Assembly: GCA_003644505.1 (NCBI GenBank)
Contig: QNCM01000003.1
Coordinates: forward strand, 1-64,000
Length of the DNA: 64,000 bases
From: Candidatus Makaraimicrobium thalassicum
Lineage (GTDB): Bacteria; Omnitrophota; Gorgyraeia; Tantalellales; Tantalellaceae
Reading direction: 5' to 3'
Positions 13,530 to 22,100 of this stretch are shown here, piece by piece. Within the stretch, counting starts at the first letter, position 1; every line of letters begins with the position of its first letter. The notes beneath the pieces are model-generated. The model saw only the letters and a program-made list of their open reading frames with translations, was not told where the DNA came from and did not search any database. Made by a program: the position numbers and the translations under genes.

Positions 13530-14028
13530 TCGGTATGTCTTTCGCTGTGCTAATTGTAAGAGTTTAATTGAGAATTATAACAATCTGAAAATTGTTTTTA
13601 CTGCTGAAGCGGGGACGTTTCTTACAAACAATAATGCCGATTTGAAATTTAATGCTGTATTAGCTTGTCCTTATTGTAGTAGCACAAAATTTGATTTGTT
13701 TGTCAGTGAAGTTGGAGTAGATAATAATTCGGTTTCTTCCCTTAAGAGTGACACAATCGACGTTGCTGATCTTGGTGATGAGTCACCTGTCGAATCTAAA
13801 GAAGACGAAGCGATTATTATTAATGTACCAAAAAAGAAACCAAAGAAAAATAAACCGGTTAACAAGAAGAACTCTTCGCCTAAACCAAAACCATCTCCAA
13901 AATCTACTATTGTTAAATGCAGCGGCTGTGGTAAGAAAGTGGTTTTAGAGGGGACCGTAGATGGTAGTTTTGGAACCAAATGCCCCGAATGTCTAAGTAA
14001 GTTGGTCGAACGTCGGCGCGGCGGATAA
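13504..14028 (+). CDS. Double zinc-ribbon protein with Lys/Pro-rich linker, 174 aa
   Basis: ATG 13504 has GAGGAGG just upstream and overlaps the sigma gene by 26 nt. The N-terminal ribbon uses CANC and CPYC (about 15-60), the C-terminal one CSGC and CPEC (about 140-167). Between them lies an acidic stretch, then a lysine/proline-rich linker (KKKPKKNKPVNKK...). The layout suits a nucleic-acid-binding or transcription-associated protein, perhaps a partner of the neighbouring sigma factor, but no family is recognised. Confidence 0.6.
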   Translation: MLSNGTSSNRYVFRCANCKSLIENYNNLKIVFTAEAGTFLTNNNADLKFNAVLACPYCSSTKFDLFVSEVGVDNNSVSSLKSDTIDVADLGDESPVESKEDEAIIINVPKKKPKKNKPVNKKNSSPKPKPSPKSTIVKCSGCGKKVVLEGTVDGSFGTKCPECLSKLVERRRGG

Positions 14029-14876
14029 TGGGAGCTAAAAAATATAATCTAACACCCGAAGCTGAAAAGTTTATTAAGCAAAACTATAATAAGATGAGCG
14101 ATGCTGAGATCGCCGCTTATCTTAATGTGCCAGTTCATGTTGTTGGACGTTGGCGCAAAAAACTTAAATTGATTAAAGTGCCAGGTTATGATGTTGAACT
14201 GAATGTAGACAAAATAAATAAACAGGCTCGCCTATTAAACCCGCTCGAACGCCGTAAGTATTATTTGAAACAGTTGCGTTCGCGCCCGCGCTATCAGTTG
14301 GTCAAGAAAATGTTATCTCCTGAAGAGTTACGTTTTTATGAGGAGAAGTACGTAGAATATTTTTCCTCGCCCGATATTGAGACAATAACTATTCATGAAG
14401 AAGACGATATTCATGAATTGACGATGGCGCAGATTGCTTTGATGCGCCTTCAGAAAGAGGAATACGAAGCCAGAAAACGTGGCGATCCGTTTATTGATTA
14501 TTCGCGAGCAATTAAAGATAAAAACGAAACAATTCTCAAGATTAAGAAAAGCCTTGATTTAGAACGTGCTCAGCGACTTCAAAGACAAGCCGATAGCAGC
14601 ACTAATTTTACTAACTTAATTAAAGAATTAAATGATATGGGCATCCGCAAAATGGCGGGCGAAGAAGCCACAATGTTGAAGTTCAGAATGGAAGAAGCGG
14701 TCAACGACCTTATTGATGATGGTTTAATGTTCGGCGTTGAGAAGATCGATTTAGGAAAGAATTTCAAGTTAGGTAAATTGCCAGAAAGCTACGTTAAGCA
14801 GAAGAATGCGTCAAAACAAAAAACCAAAGAAGAAATCGAAGAAATCAAGTCGAACAGCACGGATGATTTCGCTTAG
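14028..14876 (+). CDS. Terminase small subunit
   Basis: The 282-aa protein starts with a helix-turn-helix (MSDAEIAAYLNVPVHVVGRWRKKL, about 28-51), as terminase small subunits do, followed by a long charged helical region and an acidic C-terminus (TKEEIEEIKSNSTDDFA). The position just before the ERCC4 nuclease and the large terminase supports the call. It would bind the packaging-start DNA and present it to the large subunit. Its start overlaps the previous stop by one base (TAATG). The family assignment rests on the helix-turn-helix and context, not on a full-length match. Confidence 0.65.
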   Translation: MGAKKYNLTPEAEKFIKQNYNKMSDAEIAAYLNVPVHVVGRWRKKLKLIKVPGYDVELNVDKINKQARLLNPLERRKYYLKQLRSRPRYQLVKKMLSPEELRFYEEKYVEYFSSPDIETITIHEEDDIHELTMAQIALMRLQKEEYEARKRGDPFIDYSRAIKDKNETILKIKKSLDLERAQRLQRQADSSTNFTNLIKELNDMGIRKMAGEEATMLKFRMEEAVNDLIDDGLMFGVEKIDLGKNFKLGKLPESYVKQKNASKQKTKEEIEEIKSNSTDDFA

Positions 14877-15339
14877 ACTTCCCTATATCATCCGTGATTC
14901 TCGTGAACGTGATGGTTATAATTTTCGCAAAACCGTTAGTTGTGCCGGAATGAAAGTTAAAAAACTTGATTATGGCGACTATACGCTTGAAGGACTTGAG
15001 GATTATGTTATTATTGAACGCAAAAATTCCATTGATGAACTTTGCAGTTGTTTAGGGAAACAGCGTGACCGCTTTATGCGTGAACTTGATAGGATGGACC
15101 ATGTGAAGTATAAATTTATTATTGTAGAAGGTTACTGGTCGGATATTTATAAACGTCATCGTTTTACCCGTATGCATCCGAATGCAATTTTAGGTAATTT
15201 GTTTAGCATTATGATGCGACGCGGCATTCATATTATATTTGGTGGTACAAAAAAGCGCGCACAGCAATTTGTGCGGTGGATTTTGAGAAAAGCATATAAA
15301 TATTGGCTCGAAGATCAAAATGGCAATAATCAAGCCTGA
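14863..15339 (+). CDS. ERCC4/XPF-type nuclease, 158 aa
   Basis: It consists almost only of an ERCC4 nuclease domain: YIIRDSRE (D12, R14, E15), KLDYGDY (38-40), VIIERKNSIDEL (E52, R53, K54, D58), then KQRDRFMREL and FIIVEG. This is the GDX(n)ERKxxxD signature of XPF/Mus81 enzymes, which cut branched DNA. ATG 14863 overlaps the terminase small subunit by 14 nt, and its end overlaps the large subunit gene by 20 nt. The place between the two terminase genes suggests that it clears branches or junctions from replicating DNA before packaging, as T4 endonuclease VII does. Confidence 0.88.
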   Translation: MISLRLPYIIRDSRERDGYNFRKTVSCAGMKVKKLDYGDYTLEGLEDYVIIERKNSIDELCSCLGKQRDRFMRELDRMDHVKYKFIIVEGYWSDIYKRHRFTRMHPNAILGNLFSIMMRRGIHIIFGGTKKRAQQFVRWILRKAYKYWLEDQNGNNQA

Positions 15340-17068
15340 TTATTGGTACCCCAATCCTATTGATCCTTCTTTATTGATCAATCCGCTTGAGGATTGTGAA
15401 TGGATTCCCGAAATTGATAATCCATTAGCTGAAGTTGCGTTATTATCATTTTATTCACTTCCATGGGCTTGTAAATATATTCTTAATACTGAGGTTGCCC
15501 CTTTTCAATCGGCATTTTTGTATATGTTATGGAATAAAAAATATCCGATTTTGTTAGCTTCACGTGGTGCAAGTAAGACTTTTACATTAGCTGTTTACGC
15601 TATTTTACGAGCTTTATTTGATCAAGGAAGTAAAGTTATTATTGTTTCAGCCTCTTTTCGACAGGCAAAACGTGTTTTTGAAGAGATAAAGGCAATTTAT
15701 AAACGGGCTCCCTTATTACGTCAATGTACGAAAAGTGTACCAAAACAAAGCATTGATCATTGTATTTATGAAGTAGGCGATAGCGTTATTAAAGCGCTCC
15801 CCCTAGGAAACGGTGAAAAGATTCGTGGTGAACGTGCCTCGCATGTATTAATTGACGAGGTTGACTCGGTTGATCCAGAAGTATTCCATGTGGTAATTCG
15901 CGGTTTTGCAGCTACGCAGTTACGCCCAATCGACAAAATTAAAGAAGCTGCTCAAAAAAAAGAAAGAAAACGCCGCCCCAATGAGGGAAACCAAATTGTA
16001 ATTGCGGGAACGGCTGGGTTTACTGGTGATAATTTTCATAAAATGTATACTCAATATTTAAAAATTATTGATAATCGTATTTGTGGTCCGGCTTATAAAT
16101 ATGCCGATATTTTAGGTGAAGATTATGGCGACATGCACATAGATTGGCGTGATTATGGTATTATTGAGCTTCCATGGTATAAAGTGCCAGAAGGTATGCT
16201 TGATCGAGATTTAATTTCCCATGCTCGTATGACAATGAGTGAAATGTTGTTTAATATGGAGTATTGTTGTAAATTTGCTGATACTTCGCGAGGTTTTTTC
16301 AAATATGAATCAATTGAGGGTGCTACTTTAAGAGGTTCGGAGGCTTTTAGTGTCCAGGCAAAGGGATCGCCTAAATCTCAGTATGTTATGGGTGTTGATC
16401 CTGCGCGAACAAGCGATGCTTTTGCCATTGTGATTTTAGAGGTGGCGGATAGGTTGAAAGTACGCTATTGTTATACTGCTATTAACGAAAAATTCTCTTA
16501 TAATGTTGACAAGATTTTGGAGTTGATGGATAAGTTTAATATCGTTCGTATTGGCATTGATGCCGGTGGTGGTGGTTTAACGGTTGAGGAAATGCTTCAG
16601 TCTGTAAAAGACCGATTGCCACTTTATCGTATTGATGATCGCGATCCAAGTAAAGAAGGGTTATATATTCTTGATATGATTAATTTTACACCTAATTGGA
16701 TTGAAGAAGCTAACTTTTTGCTGCAAAAGAATATAGAAGATCGTCGATTGGTATTTCCTCTTTTAACAGATGAGACTTATAAACATGATAACATTGAGGA
16801 ATTAGAGCACATTTATGAAGAAATTCGTGAGTGCAAAAAGGAATTATTACAGATAACCGTTACGCAGACTAAAAGTGGATTGCGCCATTTTGACATTGCG
16901 CCTAGTATGGAGGCTAAAAAACGCGGCGTTAAACCGCGAAAAGATAGATATAGCGCTCTGTTAATAGCTAATTGGGTAGCATGTCATTTAGATGATAATA
17001 GACAAGAAGAAGAAAAGTTAAAAGCCTGGCGTGATTGCATAGGTGGCTGGGCAGAAGAGTTCCTATAG
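15320..17068 (+). CDS. terL: Terminase large subunit (packaging ATPase/nuclease)
   Basis: The 582-aa protein has a Walker A variant ASRGASKT (80-87), Walker B HVLIDE (175-180) and the nuclease acids GVDPARTSD (D360), IGIDAGGGG (D414) and KDRYSALLIANW (D542). It pumps DNA into the prohead and cuts it at the start and end of packaging. The length and the order of motifs are standard. Context: small subunit and ERCC4 nuclease upstream, portal downstream. Confidence 0.94.
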   Translation: MAIIKPDYWYPNPIDPSLLINPLEDCEWIPEIDNPLAEVALLSFYSLPWACKYILNTEVAPFQSAFLYMLWNKKYPILLASRGASKTFTLAVYAILRALFDQGSKVIIVSASFRQAKRVFEEIKAIYKRAPLLRQCTKSVPKQSIDHCIYEVGDSVIKALPLGNGEKIRGERASHVLIDEVDSVDPEVFHVVIRGFAATQLRPIDKIKEAAQKKERKRRPNEGNQIVIAGTAGFTGDNFHKMYTQYLKIIDNRICGPAYKYADILGEDYGDMHIDWRDYGIIELPWYKVPEGMLDRDLISHARMTMSEMLFNMEYCCKFADTSRGFFKYESIEGATLRGSEAFSVQAKGSPKSQYVMGVDPARTSDAFAIVILEVADRLKVRYCYTAINEKFSYNVDKILELMDKFNIVRIGIDAGGGGLTVEEMLQSVKDRLPLYRIDDRDPSKEGLYILDMINFTPNWIEEANFLLQKNIEDRRLVFPLLTDETYKHDNIEELEHIYEEIRECKKELLQITVTQTKSGLRHFDIAPSMEAKKRGVKPRKDRYSALLIANWVACHLDDNRQEEEKLKAWRDCIGGWAEEFL

Positions 17069-17078
17069 GGGGCTGAGA

Positions 17079-19121
17079 ATGGCGGAACAGAATAAGAACG
17101 ACAATTTTGACAAAACCGTTGCTAATTGGCATTCAATGGCAAAATTTTTAGGAGATGATTTTCTATTGTCTCGTTCAGAGGGTGGTTTTAGTATTGCTCG
17201 TCGTTTGAGCGGTAATAGTTTTCAAGAGAGTATTTTTTCGCGTAGCCACGATGATATTAAAACAAAAATTAAACGCTGCCGCGATGCTTATGAAAATGTT
17301 GGAATCATAGGTAATGTTATTGATATTATGACTGATTTTGCGCTTGAAGGATTTACTATTACTCATGAAAGCGAATCTGCTGAGAGACTATTTAAGCGTT
17401 GGATGGAGAAGGTTCGCCTTTATGACGTAGTAGAAGAGATTTTGCGCGGTATTTATCGTGATGGAAATGTGCCTATTTTGACTTATTTTGCAGACATTGA
17501 CAGTGATGAACTAAAACGTCTTCGTAAAGTATTTGGCGGCATGTTTTTTGAAGACGATGATGAAAGTTTTGGTGTTCCATATCGTTTTATTGTTTTGGAT
17601 GTTTTACGGTTGAATATTGAGCGAGCTAATATTTTTGGCGATAGGACTTATAGTTACCAATTAGATGTTGAAGATGTTAAGTCAACACTTAACAGCAAGG
17701 ATCCGCGCACAAAACAATTATTACAAAACTTAAAAAGTCGGATGACTCGCCAGGAGTGGGAAAATTTTGTTAAGCGTGGTTTATACCCACTAAACGCTCG
17801 CAATTTAAGTATTATTTATTATAAGAAAGATTCTTATGCTGATTGGGCAACCCCAATGTTATGGCGGGTAATGGACGATCTTAAATTTAAGCAGACGCTT
17901 CGCAATATGGATATTTCTATTGCGGAATCGATTCAAAATGCGGTTCAGATTTTTAAAATCGGTGATACGAGGGCTGGACTTGTCCCTACTAAAGAGCGTT
18001 TTGAGAAATTAACCCAAATGCTTATGAACCCCAGTAAATCTAAGACAATCGTATGGGACGACCTAATCAGTATTGAAAGCGATTATCCTGATACTGGAAA
18101 AATTCTCGGCGACGCTAAATACCAGCAGGTTAATGCCGATATTTTGGCTGGACTTGGTATTTCTGAGGTATTAATTGGCGGACCCGGTGGCAATTATGCA
18201 AATTCTTTCCTTAGTTGTAGAACTTTATTAGAACGCTTGGAAACTGGACGACGTAAAGTATTAGAATGGCTTAATAAGCAATTGTGGTATTTGGCGAAGG
18301 CTTCTGGATTGCGCAAAATGCCAGTAGTTAAGTTTACTCATATGAGTCTGCGCGATGAACGGGCAGAGAAGCAACTATTACTTGAGCTGGTTGACCGTAA
18401 CGTAATTTCTTACCGGACGTTGCTCGAACGGTTCGGCGAAGATCTGGATGTTGAGATTAAGCGCATGAAGCGCGAAGATAAGATTCGTGAGAAGCTTGAT
18501 ACTCGTTATTCTCATACCCTTAAAAAGGTCGGCAAATTCGGTCCAGTTGCTCGCGATGTGGATACGTTGGATTATTATTTCAAAGACTATGAGGACCCCG
18601 ATATTAAACTTGCCGAGGAGCCCGAAGAGGAAAATTTACCCTCCATGCAAGGTCCGCAAGGCGAAAAGGGCGGTCGTCCAAAGAAGGTTAGTGAGGAACC
18701 CGAACAGCAAAAGGTCGAGCGTGAGGCTAAACCCAAGGGAATGGGCAAAGTCAAAGAGGTTTATAAGGTTTATTCCCAGATTAAAAATAAAGAATTAAAC
18801 AGAATTGCCAAAGCGCGCGGATGTGATATTAATAATTTAACCGAAAAAGATCGCGAGCTCGCTTCTGACGTTGCTATGCGCGTAATGGCTCGTTATACCT
18901 CTCTGGAAGAGGTTGATTTGGATGAGGTTGATGCGGTCATTTATTATAAAACTCAAGCGCCAGCAATTTTGGATCGGTGCGTTCGGAAGGTTTATAAACA
19001 GCTTGTTGATCGATTTAAGCAGCGTTATAAGCGGGATCCTAACGAGAAAGAAAAAGATAAATTAAGGTCGAGCGCATGGGCAATTTGTGTTTCTACCCTC
19101 AAAAAAGCTGGCAAAATATAA
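17079..19121 (+). CDS. Portal protein with C-terminal extension
   Basis: The 680-aa protein directly follows the large terminase. The first 500 residues have portal features: an early segment IIGNVIDIMTDFALEGF, then a domain with WRVMDDLKFKQTLRNMDIS and GPGGNYANSFLS near the C-terminal end of the core. Portals form the dodecameric ring at the capsid vertex through which DNA passes. From about residue 520 comes a tail: a low-complexity bridge with PQGEKGGRPKK, then a helical domain of about 130 residues that ends RSSAWAICVSTLKKAGKI. ATG 17079 was chosen over GTG 17043 because ATAGGGGG precedes it. Confidence 0.82.
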   Translation: MAEQNKNDNFDKTVANWHSMAKFLGDDFLLSRSEGGFSIARRLSGNSFQESIFSRSHDDIKTKIKRCRDAYENVGIIGNVIDIMTDFALEGFTITHESESAERLFKRWMEKVRLYDVVEEILRGIYRDGNVPILTYFADIDSDELKRLRKVFGGMFFEDDDESFGVPYRFIVLDVLRLNIERANIFGDRTYSYQLDVEDVKSTLNSKDPRTKQLLQNLKSRMTRQEWENFVKRGLYPLNARNLSIIYYKKDSYADWATPMLWRVMDDLKFKQTLRNMDISIAESIQNAVQIFKIGDTRAGLVPTKERFEKLTQMLMNPSKSKTIVWDDLISIESDYPDTGKILGDAKYQQVNADILAGLGISEVLIGGPGGNYANSFLSCRTLLERLETGRRKVLEWLNKQLWYLAKASGLRKMPVVKFTHMSLRDERAEKQLLLELVDRNVISYRTLLERFGEDLDVEIKRMKREDKIREKLDTRYSHTLKKVGKFGPVARDVDTLDYYFKDYEDPDIKLAEEPEEENLPSMQGPQGEKGGRPKKVSEEPEQQKVEREAKPKGMGKVKEVYKVYSQIKNKELNRIAKARGCDINNLTEKDRELASDVAMRVMARYTSLEEVDLDEVDAVIYYKTQAPAILDRCVRKVYKQLVDRFKQRYKRDPNEKEKDKLRSSAWAICVSTLKKAGKI

Positions 19122-19138
19122 ACAAAAAATAAATGAAA

Positions 19139-19152
19139 CCGTATTAACTATT
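19139..19152 (+). promoter_or_regulatory. Late-promoter-like motif CCGTATTAACTATT
   Basis: It lies in the 62-bp gap after the portal gene, 45 bp before the next start. Same family as the motifs at 12468, 23189, 31738, 33896 and 60314. Confidence 0.6.
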
Positions 19153-19183
19153 GACGGAATAGCTCAATAATTAAATAATAGCC

Positions 19184-19516
19184 ATGGAACAACTACTCAA
19201 AATTGTTGAAACACAAGGACTTGGCGTTGCTTTGGCGTGTGCAATGGGTGTAGTTTGCTGGGTTTTACTTAAATATATAATTAATTCTCACAAAGAAGAC
19301 CGTGAAGCATGGCAAAAATTAATGGAGGAACAGCGTTCAATAATTACAAACCATTTATCACATTTAACTTCTAGTAGTAATGAGCTTGCTAAAGCAATGG
19401 AAAAACATGATTTAAATTCAATTAATAATAGCCAACGGATTATTGAGGCTATTGACAATCAAACAGATGTAATTCGGATGATGTTAGAAAAAGTAGGAGG
19501 TAACAATGCTGGATAA
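19184..19516 (+). CDS. Small membrane protein with coiled coil, 110 aa (possible holin-like)
   Basis: One N-terminal membrane segment (about 12-32, GLGVALACAMGVVCWVLLKYII) is followed by a charged, helical region rich in Glu, Lys and Asn, ending in NQTDVIRMMLEKVGGNNAG. This layout occurs in BhlA/UviB-type holins and in small phage membrane proteins. No endolysin gene is near, so lysis is only one option. There is no Shine-Dalgarno sequence before ATG 19184 (AATTAAATAATAGCC), unusual here. It overlaps the next gene by 11 nt. Confidence 0.55.
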   Translation: MEQLLKIVETQGLGVALACAMGVVCWVLLKYIINSHKEDREAWQKLMEEQRSIITNHLSHLTSSSNELAKAMEKHDLNSINNSQRIIEAIDNQTDVIRMMLEKVGGNNAG

Positions 19517-20105
19517 GATTCGTGAACAATTAGATAAGGTTGAAGCTAAACTGCGCGAACTAAAGGAGGAAAAGACCGAGGCTAAGCGGTGGACTCGGAA
19601 ATACATCAACGATCTTCCGGATGCTGCTTTTGCGTACATTGAACCAGGCGGCAAGAAAGATGAGGAAGGAAAGACGGTACCTCGTCGGTTGCGCCATCTC
19701 CCCCATCACAATCATAAGGTAAAGAATCCTAATGAGAATAGCACTGTTGATATTCCCCATTTGCGGAATGCTCTTGCTCGGGTAGTTCAAAAGAAGACGC
19801 GGCTTTCTCCTAAAGCACGTGCTAAGGCTAAGGCTCATCTTGTAAGGCATGCCCGTGCCCTTCTTCCGAATTCTAAATTTGTTAAAGAGAAGACGAAGGC
19901 GGCGTTACTCGATATTAGGAAGACTGGTACGGTCGAAACGGTCGAGTTAATTGCCGGGGCTGATGGCGCTGAATACCTCATGAGCTTTGAGGTTTACCGT
20001 GATGCTCAAGGCGCTTTGCGAGGCGTTGTTTTCCACCAGGATGCATTCAATGTTGAATCTCTCCGAGATCTTGTAGAGTATCTGGGCGTACTGCTCCGCG
20101 AGTAA
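19506..20105 (+). CDS. Head-region protein with INDLPDAAFA/ALARV domain, 199 aa
   Basis: An N-terminal coiled coil (LDKIREQLDKVEAKLREL) precedes a domain with NDLPDAAFAYIEPGGK, RRLRHLPHHNHK, HLRNALARV and KAKAHLVRHARAL. I know this series from proteins of phage head clusters (DUF6582-like). The C-terminal 60 residues are a separate beta-alpha part. It stands before the protease/scaffold gene and AGGAGG precedes its ATG. Codons are more GC-rich than those of the neighbours, as in the capsid gene, which suggests high expression. Confidence 0.6.
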   Translation: MLDKIREQLDKVEAKLRELKEEKTEAKRWTRKYINDLPDAAFAYIEPGGKKDEEGKTVPRRLRHLPHHNHKVKNPNENSTVDIPHLRNALARVVQKKTRLSPKARAKAKAHLVRHARALLPNSKFVKEKTKAALLDIRKTGTVETVELIAGADGAEYLMSFEVYRDAQGALRGVVFHQDAFNVESLRDLVEYLGVLLRE

Positions 20106-20106
20106 A

Positions 20107-21633
20107 ATGTACAAAACACGATTTTTAGCTAAAGCAAGTGTAATTACTGAACCAAAAACGCTCGATGACTCTATTTACGTCGAAGAACAACCAGATCTGC
20201 TTGTAATCGATTCCGTTTTGGTTTCTGTTGGCATTAATGCTAATGACGATGTTTTCCTACGTGATGAGCTTTTAGCTGCTTATAAAACCGCTCGCCATAA
20301 GCCACTTAATATTGAACATCAAGAAGAAAAAATTGTTGGACATATGATTGATGCCTATTTGGCAACTAAATCCGGGGAACGGATAGATGATAATATAGTA
20401 CTTCAAAATCCGGGTCAGGTTCCAGCGGAATTTGATGTAATTAACCGGGCTGTAATGTATGCCTATATTTTTCCGGGAAAAGCGCGTGAGATAAGGCAAA
20501 AAGCAGCCACAGGTGAATTGTTTGTTTCGGTTGAAGCTTATTTCACTGATTATGATTACTTGGTTGGAGATAAGATTGTTAGGCGTAATGAGGTAACGGC
20601 GAGGGTGCTTGACCCGGTTTTGAAGGTTAATGGCGGTAGCGGTGAGTTAGACGGACAGCGCGTAGGCAGGGTTTTAAGGAATATTATTATTGGAGGTATC
20701 GGTTTGGTTCGTCATCCTGCCAATAAAGATAGTGTAATTAAATCTGTTTCCGAAGAGGTCGCTGCGCTTGAACAAGAAGTGGTTAATTTGGATGATTACG
20801 TAATTGATACTGTTAAGTTTGGTAACGAGGAGGTGATTATGGAGGATAAAAAATTAGAAAATATCGCTCAGACGGTTGCTTCTGAAGATAAAAAGGAGCC
20901 CGAAGTTGAGGAAAAACTTGAAGAAAAAGTGGAAGAAAAACTTGAGGAAAAACCCGAGGAAAAGCTTGAAAAAGAAGAAGAGCAGCCAGAAGAACAGCTT
21001 GAACAACCAGAGGAACCGGCTGAAGAGCCTGCCGAGGAAGAGCAACTTGAAGAAGAGCCAAAAGAAGAGGAACAGCCGGAAGAGCAATCCGAGGAACCTG
21101 AAAAGGCTGAAGAGTCTGAACTCGAATTTCTGCGTCAAGAAGTAGCTGAGAAAGAAGCACTTATTAAAGAGTATGAAAAGGCTTTGGCTGCCATTTCTGA
21201 GCGGCTCGATAATATTAACAAAGAACTGGATCAGATTAAGCTTGAGAAATTGCGTGAGGAACGGGCTCGAATTCTTGCGACTGAGTTTGCTTTAAGTGGC
21301 GATGCTTTGGATAAACTCGTTGAGCGCTGCATTAATATGTCTGACGAGGAATTTGTTGCTTATGTCGAAGATTTGGCGAAAGTTAAAGAATCAGTTTCTC
21401 AGACCGTTAATGCTTCCGAAGAGGATGTTGCTGAAGAGGACACTTCGGAAGAGACTGAGGATGTCGAAGAGGAAGTTGCTGACGAAATCGACGAAACTAT
21501 TGACGACGTTTTGGACAGCGCTGCAAAAGAAGAAGATCCGATTGATTTTACGACCGACGAGGATGAAAGTTTGGTAGATAAGTATGGGAAAATCCTGAAA
21601 GATATTGGTTTGATTAATGAAGGAGGTGAATAA
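20107..21633 (+). CDS. Prohead protease fused to scaffold-like Glu-rich domain, 508 aa
   Basis: Residues 1-245 resemble myovirus/siphovirus prohead proteases: HKPLNIEHQEEKIVGHM (H71), YIFPGKAREI and GELFVSVEAYF (S141) would supply the serine-histidine pair. From about 250 to 345 runs an extreme Glu/Pro/Lys repeat (EEKLEEKVEEKLEEKP...), then a coiled coil (about 345-400) and an acidic tail. This second half has the composition of a scaffold. Protease-scaffold fusions are known in other phages; the protein would organise capsid assembly and then digest itself. The stop overlaps the next start. Confidence 0.72.
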   Translation: MYKTRFLAKASVITEPKTLDDSIYVEEQPDLLVIDSVLVSVGINANDDVFLRDELLAAYKTARHKPLNIEHQEEKIVGHMIDAYLATKSGERIDDNIVLQNPGQVPAEFDVINRAVMYAYIFPGKAREIRQKAATGELFVSVEAYFTDYDYLVGDKIVRRNEVTARVLDPVLKVNGGSGELDGQRVGRVLRNIIIGGIGLVRHPANKDSVIKSVSEEVAALEQEVVNLDDYVIDTVKFGNEEVIMEDKKLENIAQTVASEDKKEPEVEEKLEEKVEEKLEEKPEEKLEKEEEQPEEQLEQPEEPAEEPAEEEQLEEEPKEEEQPEEQSEEPEKAEESELEFLRQEVAEKEALIKEYEKALAAISERLDNINKELDQIKLEKLREERARILATEFALSGDALDKLVERCINMSDEEFVAYVEDLAKVKESVSQTVNASEEDVAEEDTSEETEDVEEEVADEIDETIDDVLDSAAKEEDPIDFTTDEDESLVDKYGKILKDIGLINEGGE

Positions 21634-22082
21634 TGGCGTTAAAAGGCGAACGGCAGATTATCGCGGAAGTTGCGACTTTCCGCATGAATGAGACTGCAGA
21701 ACGTGGTTATTTCGTAATGCTCGATCCTTCCAACGAGGGTTTTGTCAAGAAAGTTGACACCACGGTTAATGCTAACACACAGGTGCTTGGTTGTCTCCTG
21801 AATGACGTAGTGACGGATGAAAGTGATTCTCGTCCCGCCAATTACCAGAAGGCTTTCGAGGTCTGGGCTGGCGGAGCGGTTCCTGTTCTCCAGATTGGGC
21901 GGATCTACACCAATGTTGTTCACCCGTCTCTGTCTATCAACCCCGGTGACCCGGCTTACGTGAATCAGAGTGGCGTTCTTGTTCCGTCTGGTTCTCTGGA
22001 TGGTTATACCTATCCGCTGGTTGGTCGGTTCGAGACCGGGAAAGATAGCGATGGATACGTGAAGGTTTGGATTAATTGCTAA
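21633..22082 (+). CDS. Capsid decoration/stabilisation protein, 149 aa
   Basis: A beta-rich protein without long helices (IIAEVATFRMNETAERGYFVML...KVWINC) directly upstream of the major capsid gene, the usual place of head decoration proteins. It has AAGGAGG before ATG 21633 and strongly optimised codons, so it should be made in large amount. No specific motif proves the role. Confidence 0.6.
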   Translation: MALKGERQIIAEVATFRMNETAERGYFVMLDPSNEGFVKKVDTTVNANTQVLGCLLNDVVTDESDSRPANYQKAFEVWAGGAVPVLQIGRIYTNVVHPSLSINPGDPAYVNQSGVLVPSGSLDGYTYPLVGRFETGKDSDGYVKVWINC

Positions 22083-22100
22083 TAAGAGAGGAGGAATACA

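Noticed and set aside
20837-21160. Long frames in other reading frames across the Glu-rich repeat
   Set aside because: They arise from the GAA/GAG repeat read in other frames (Leu/Phe- or Lys-rich shadows).
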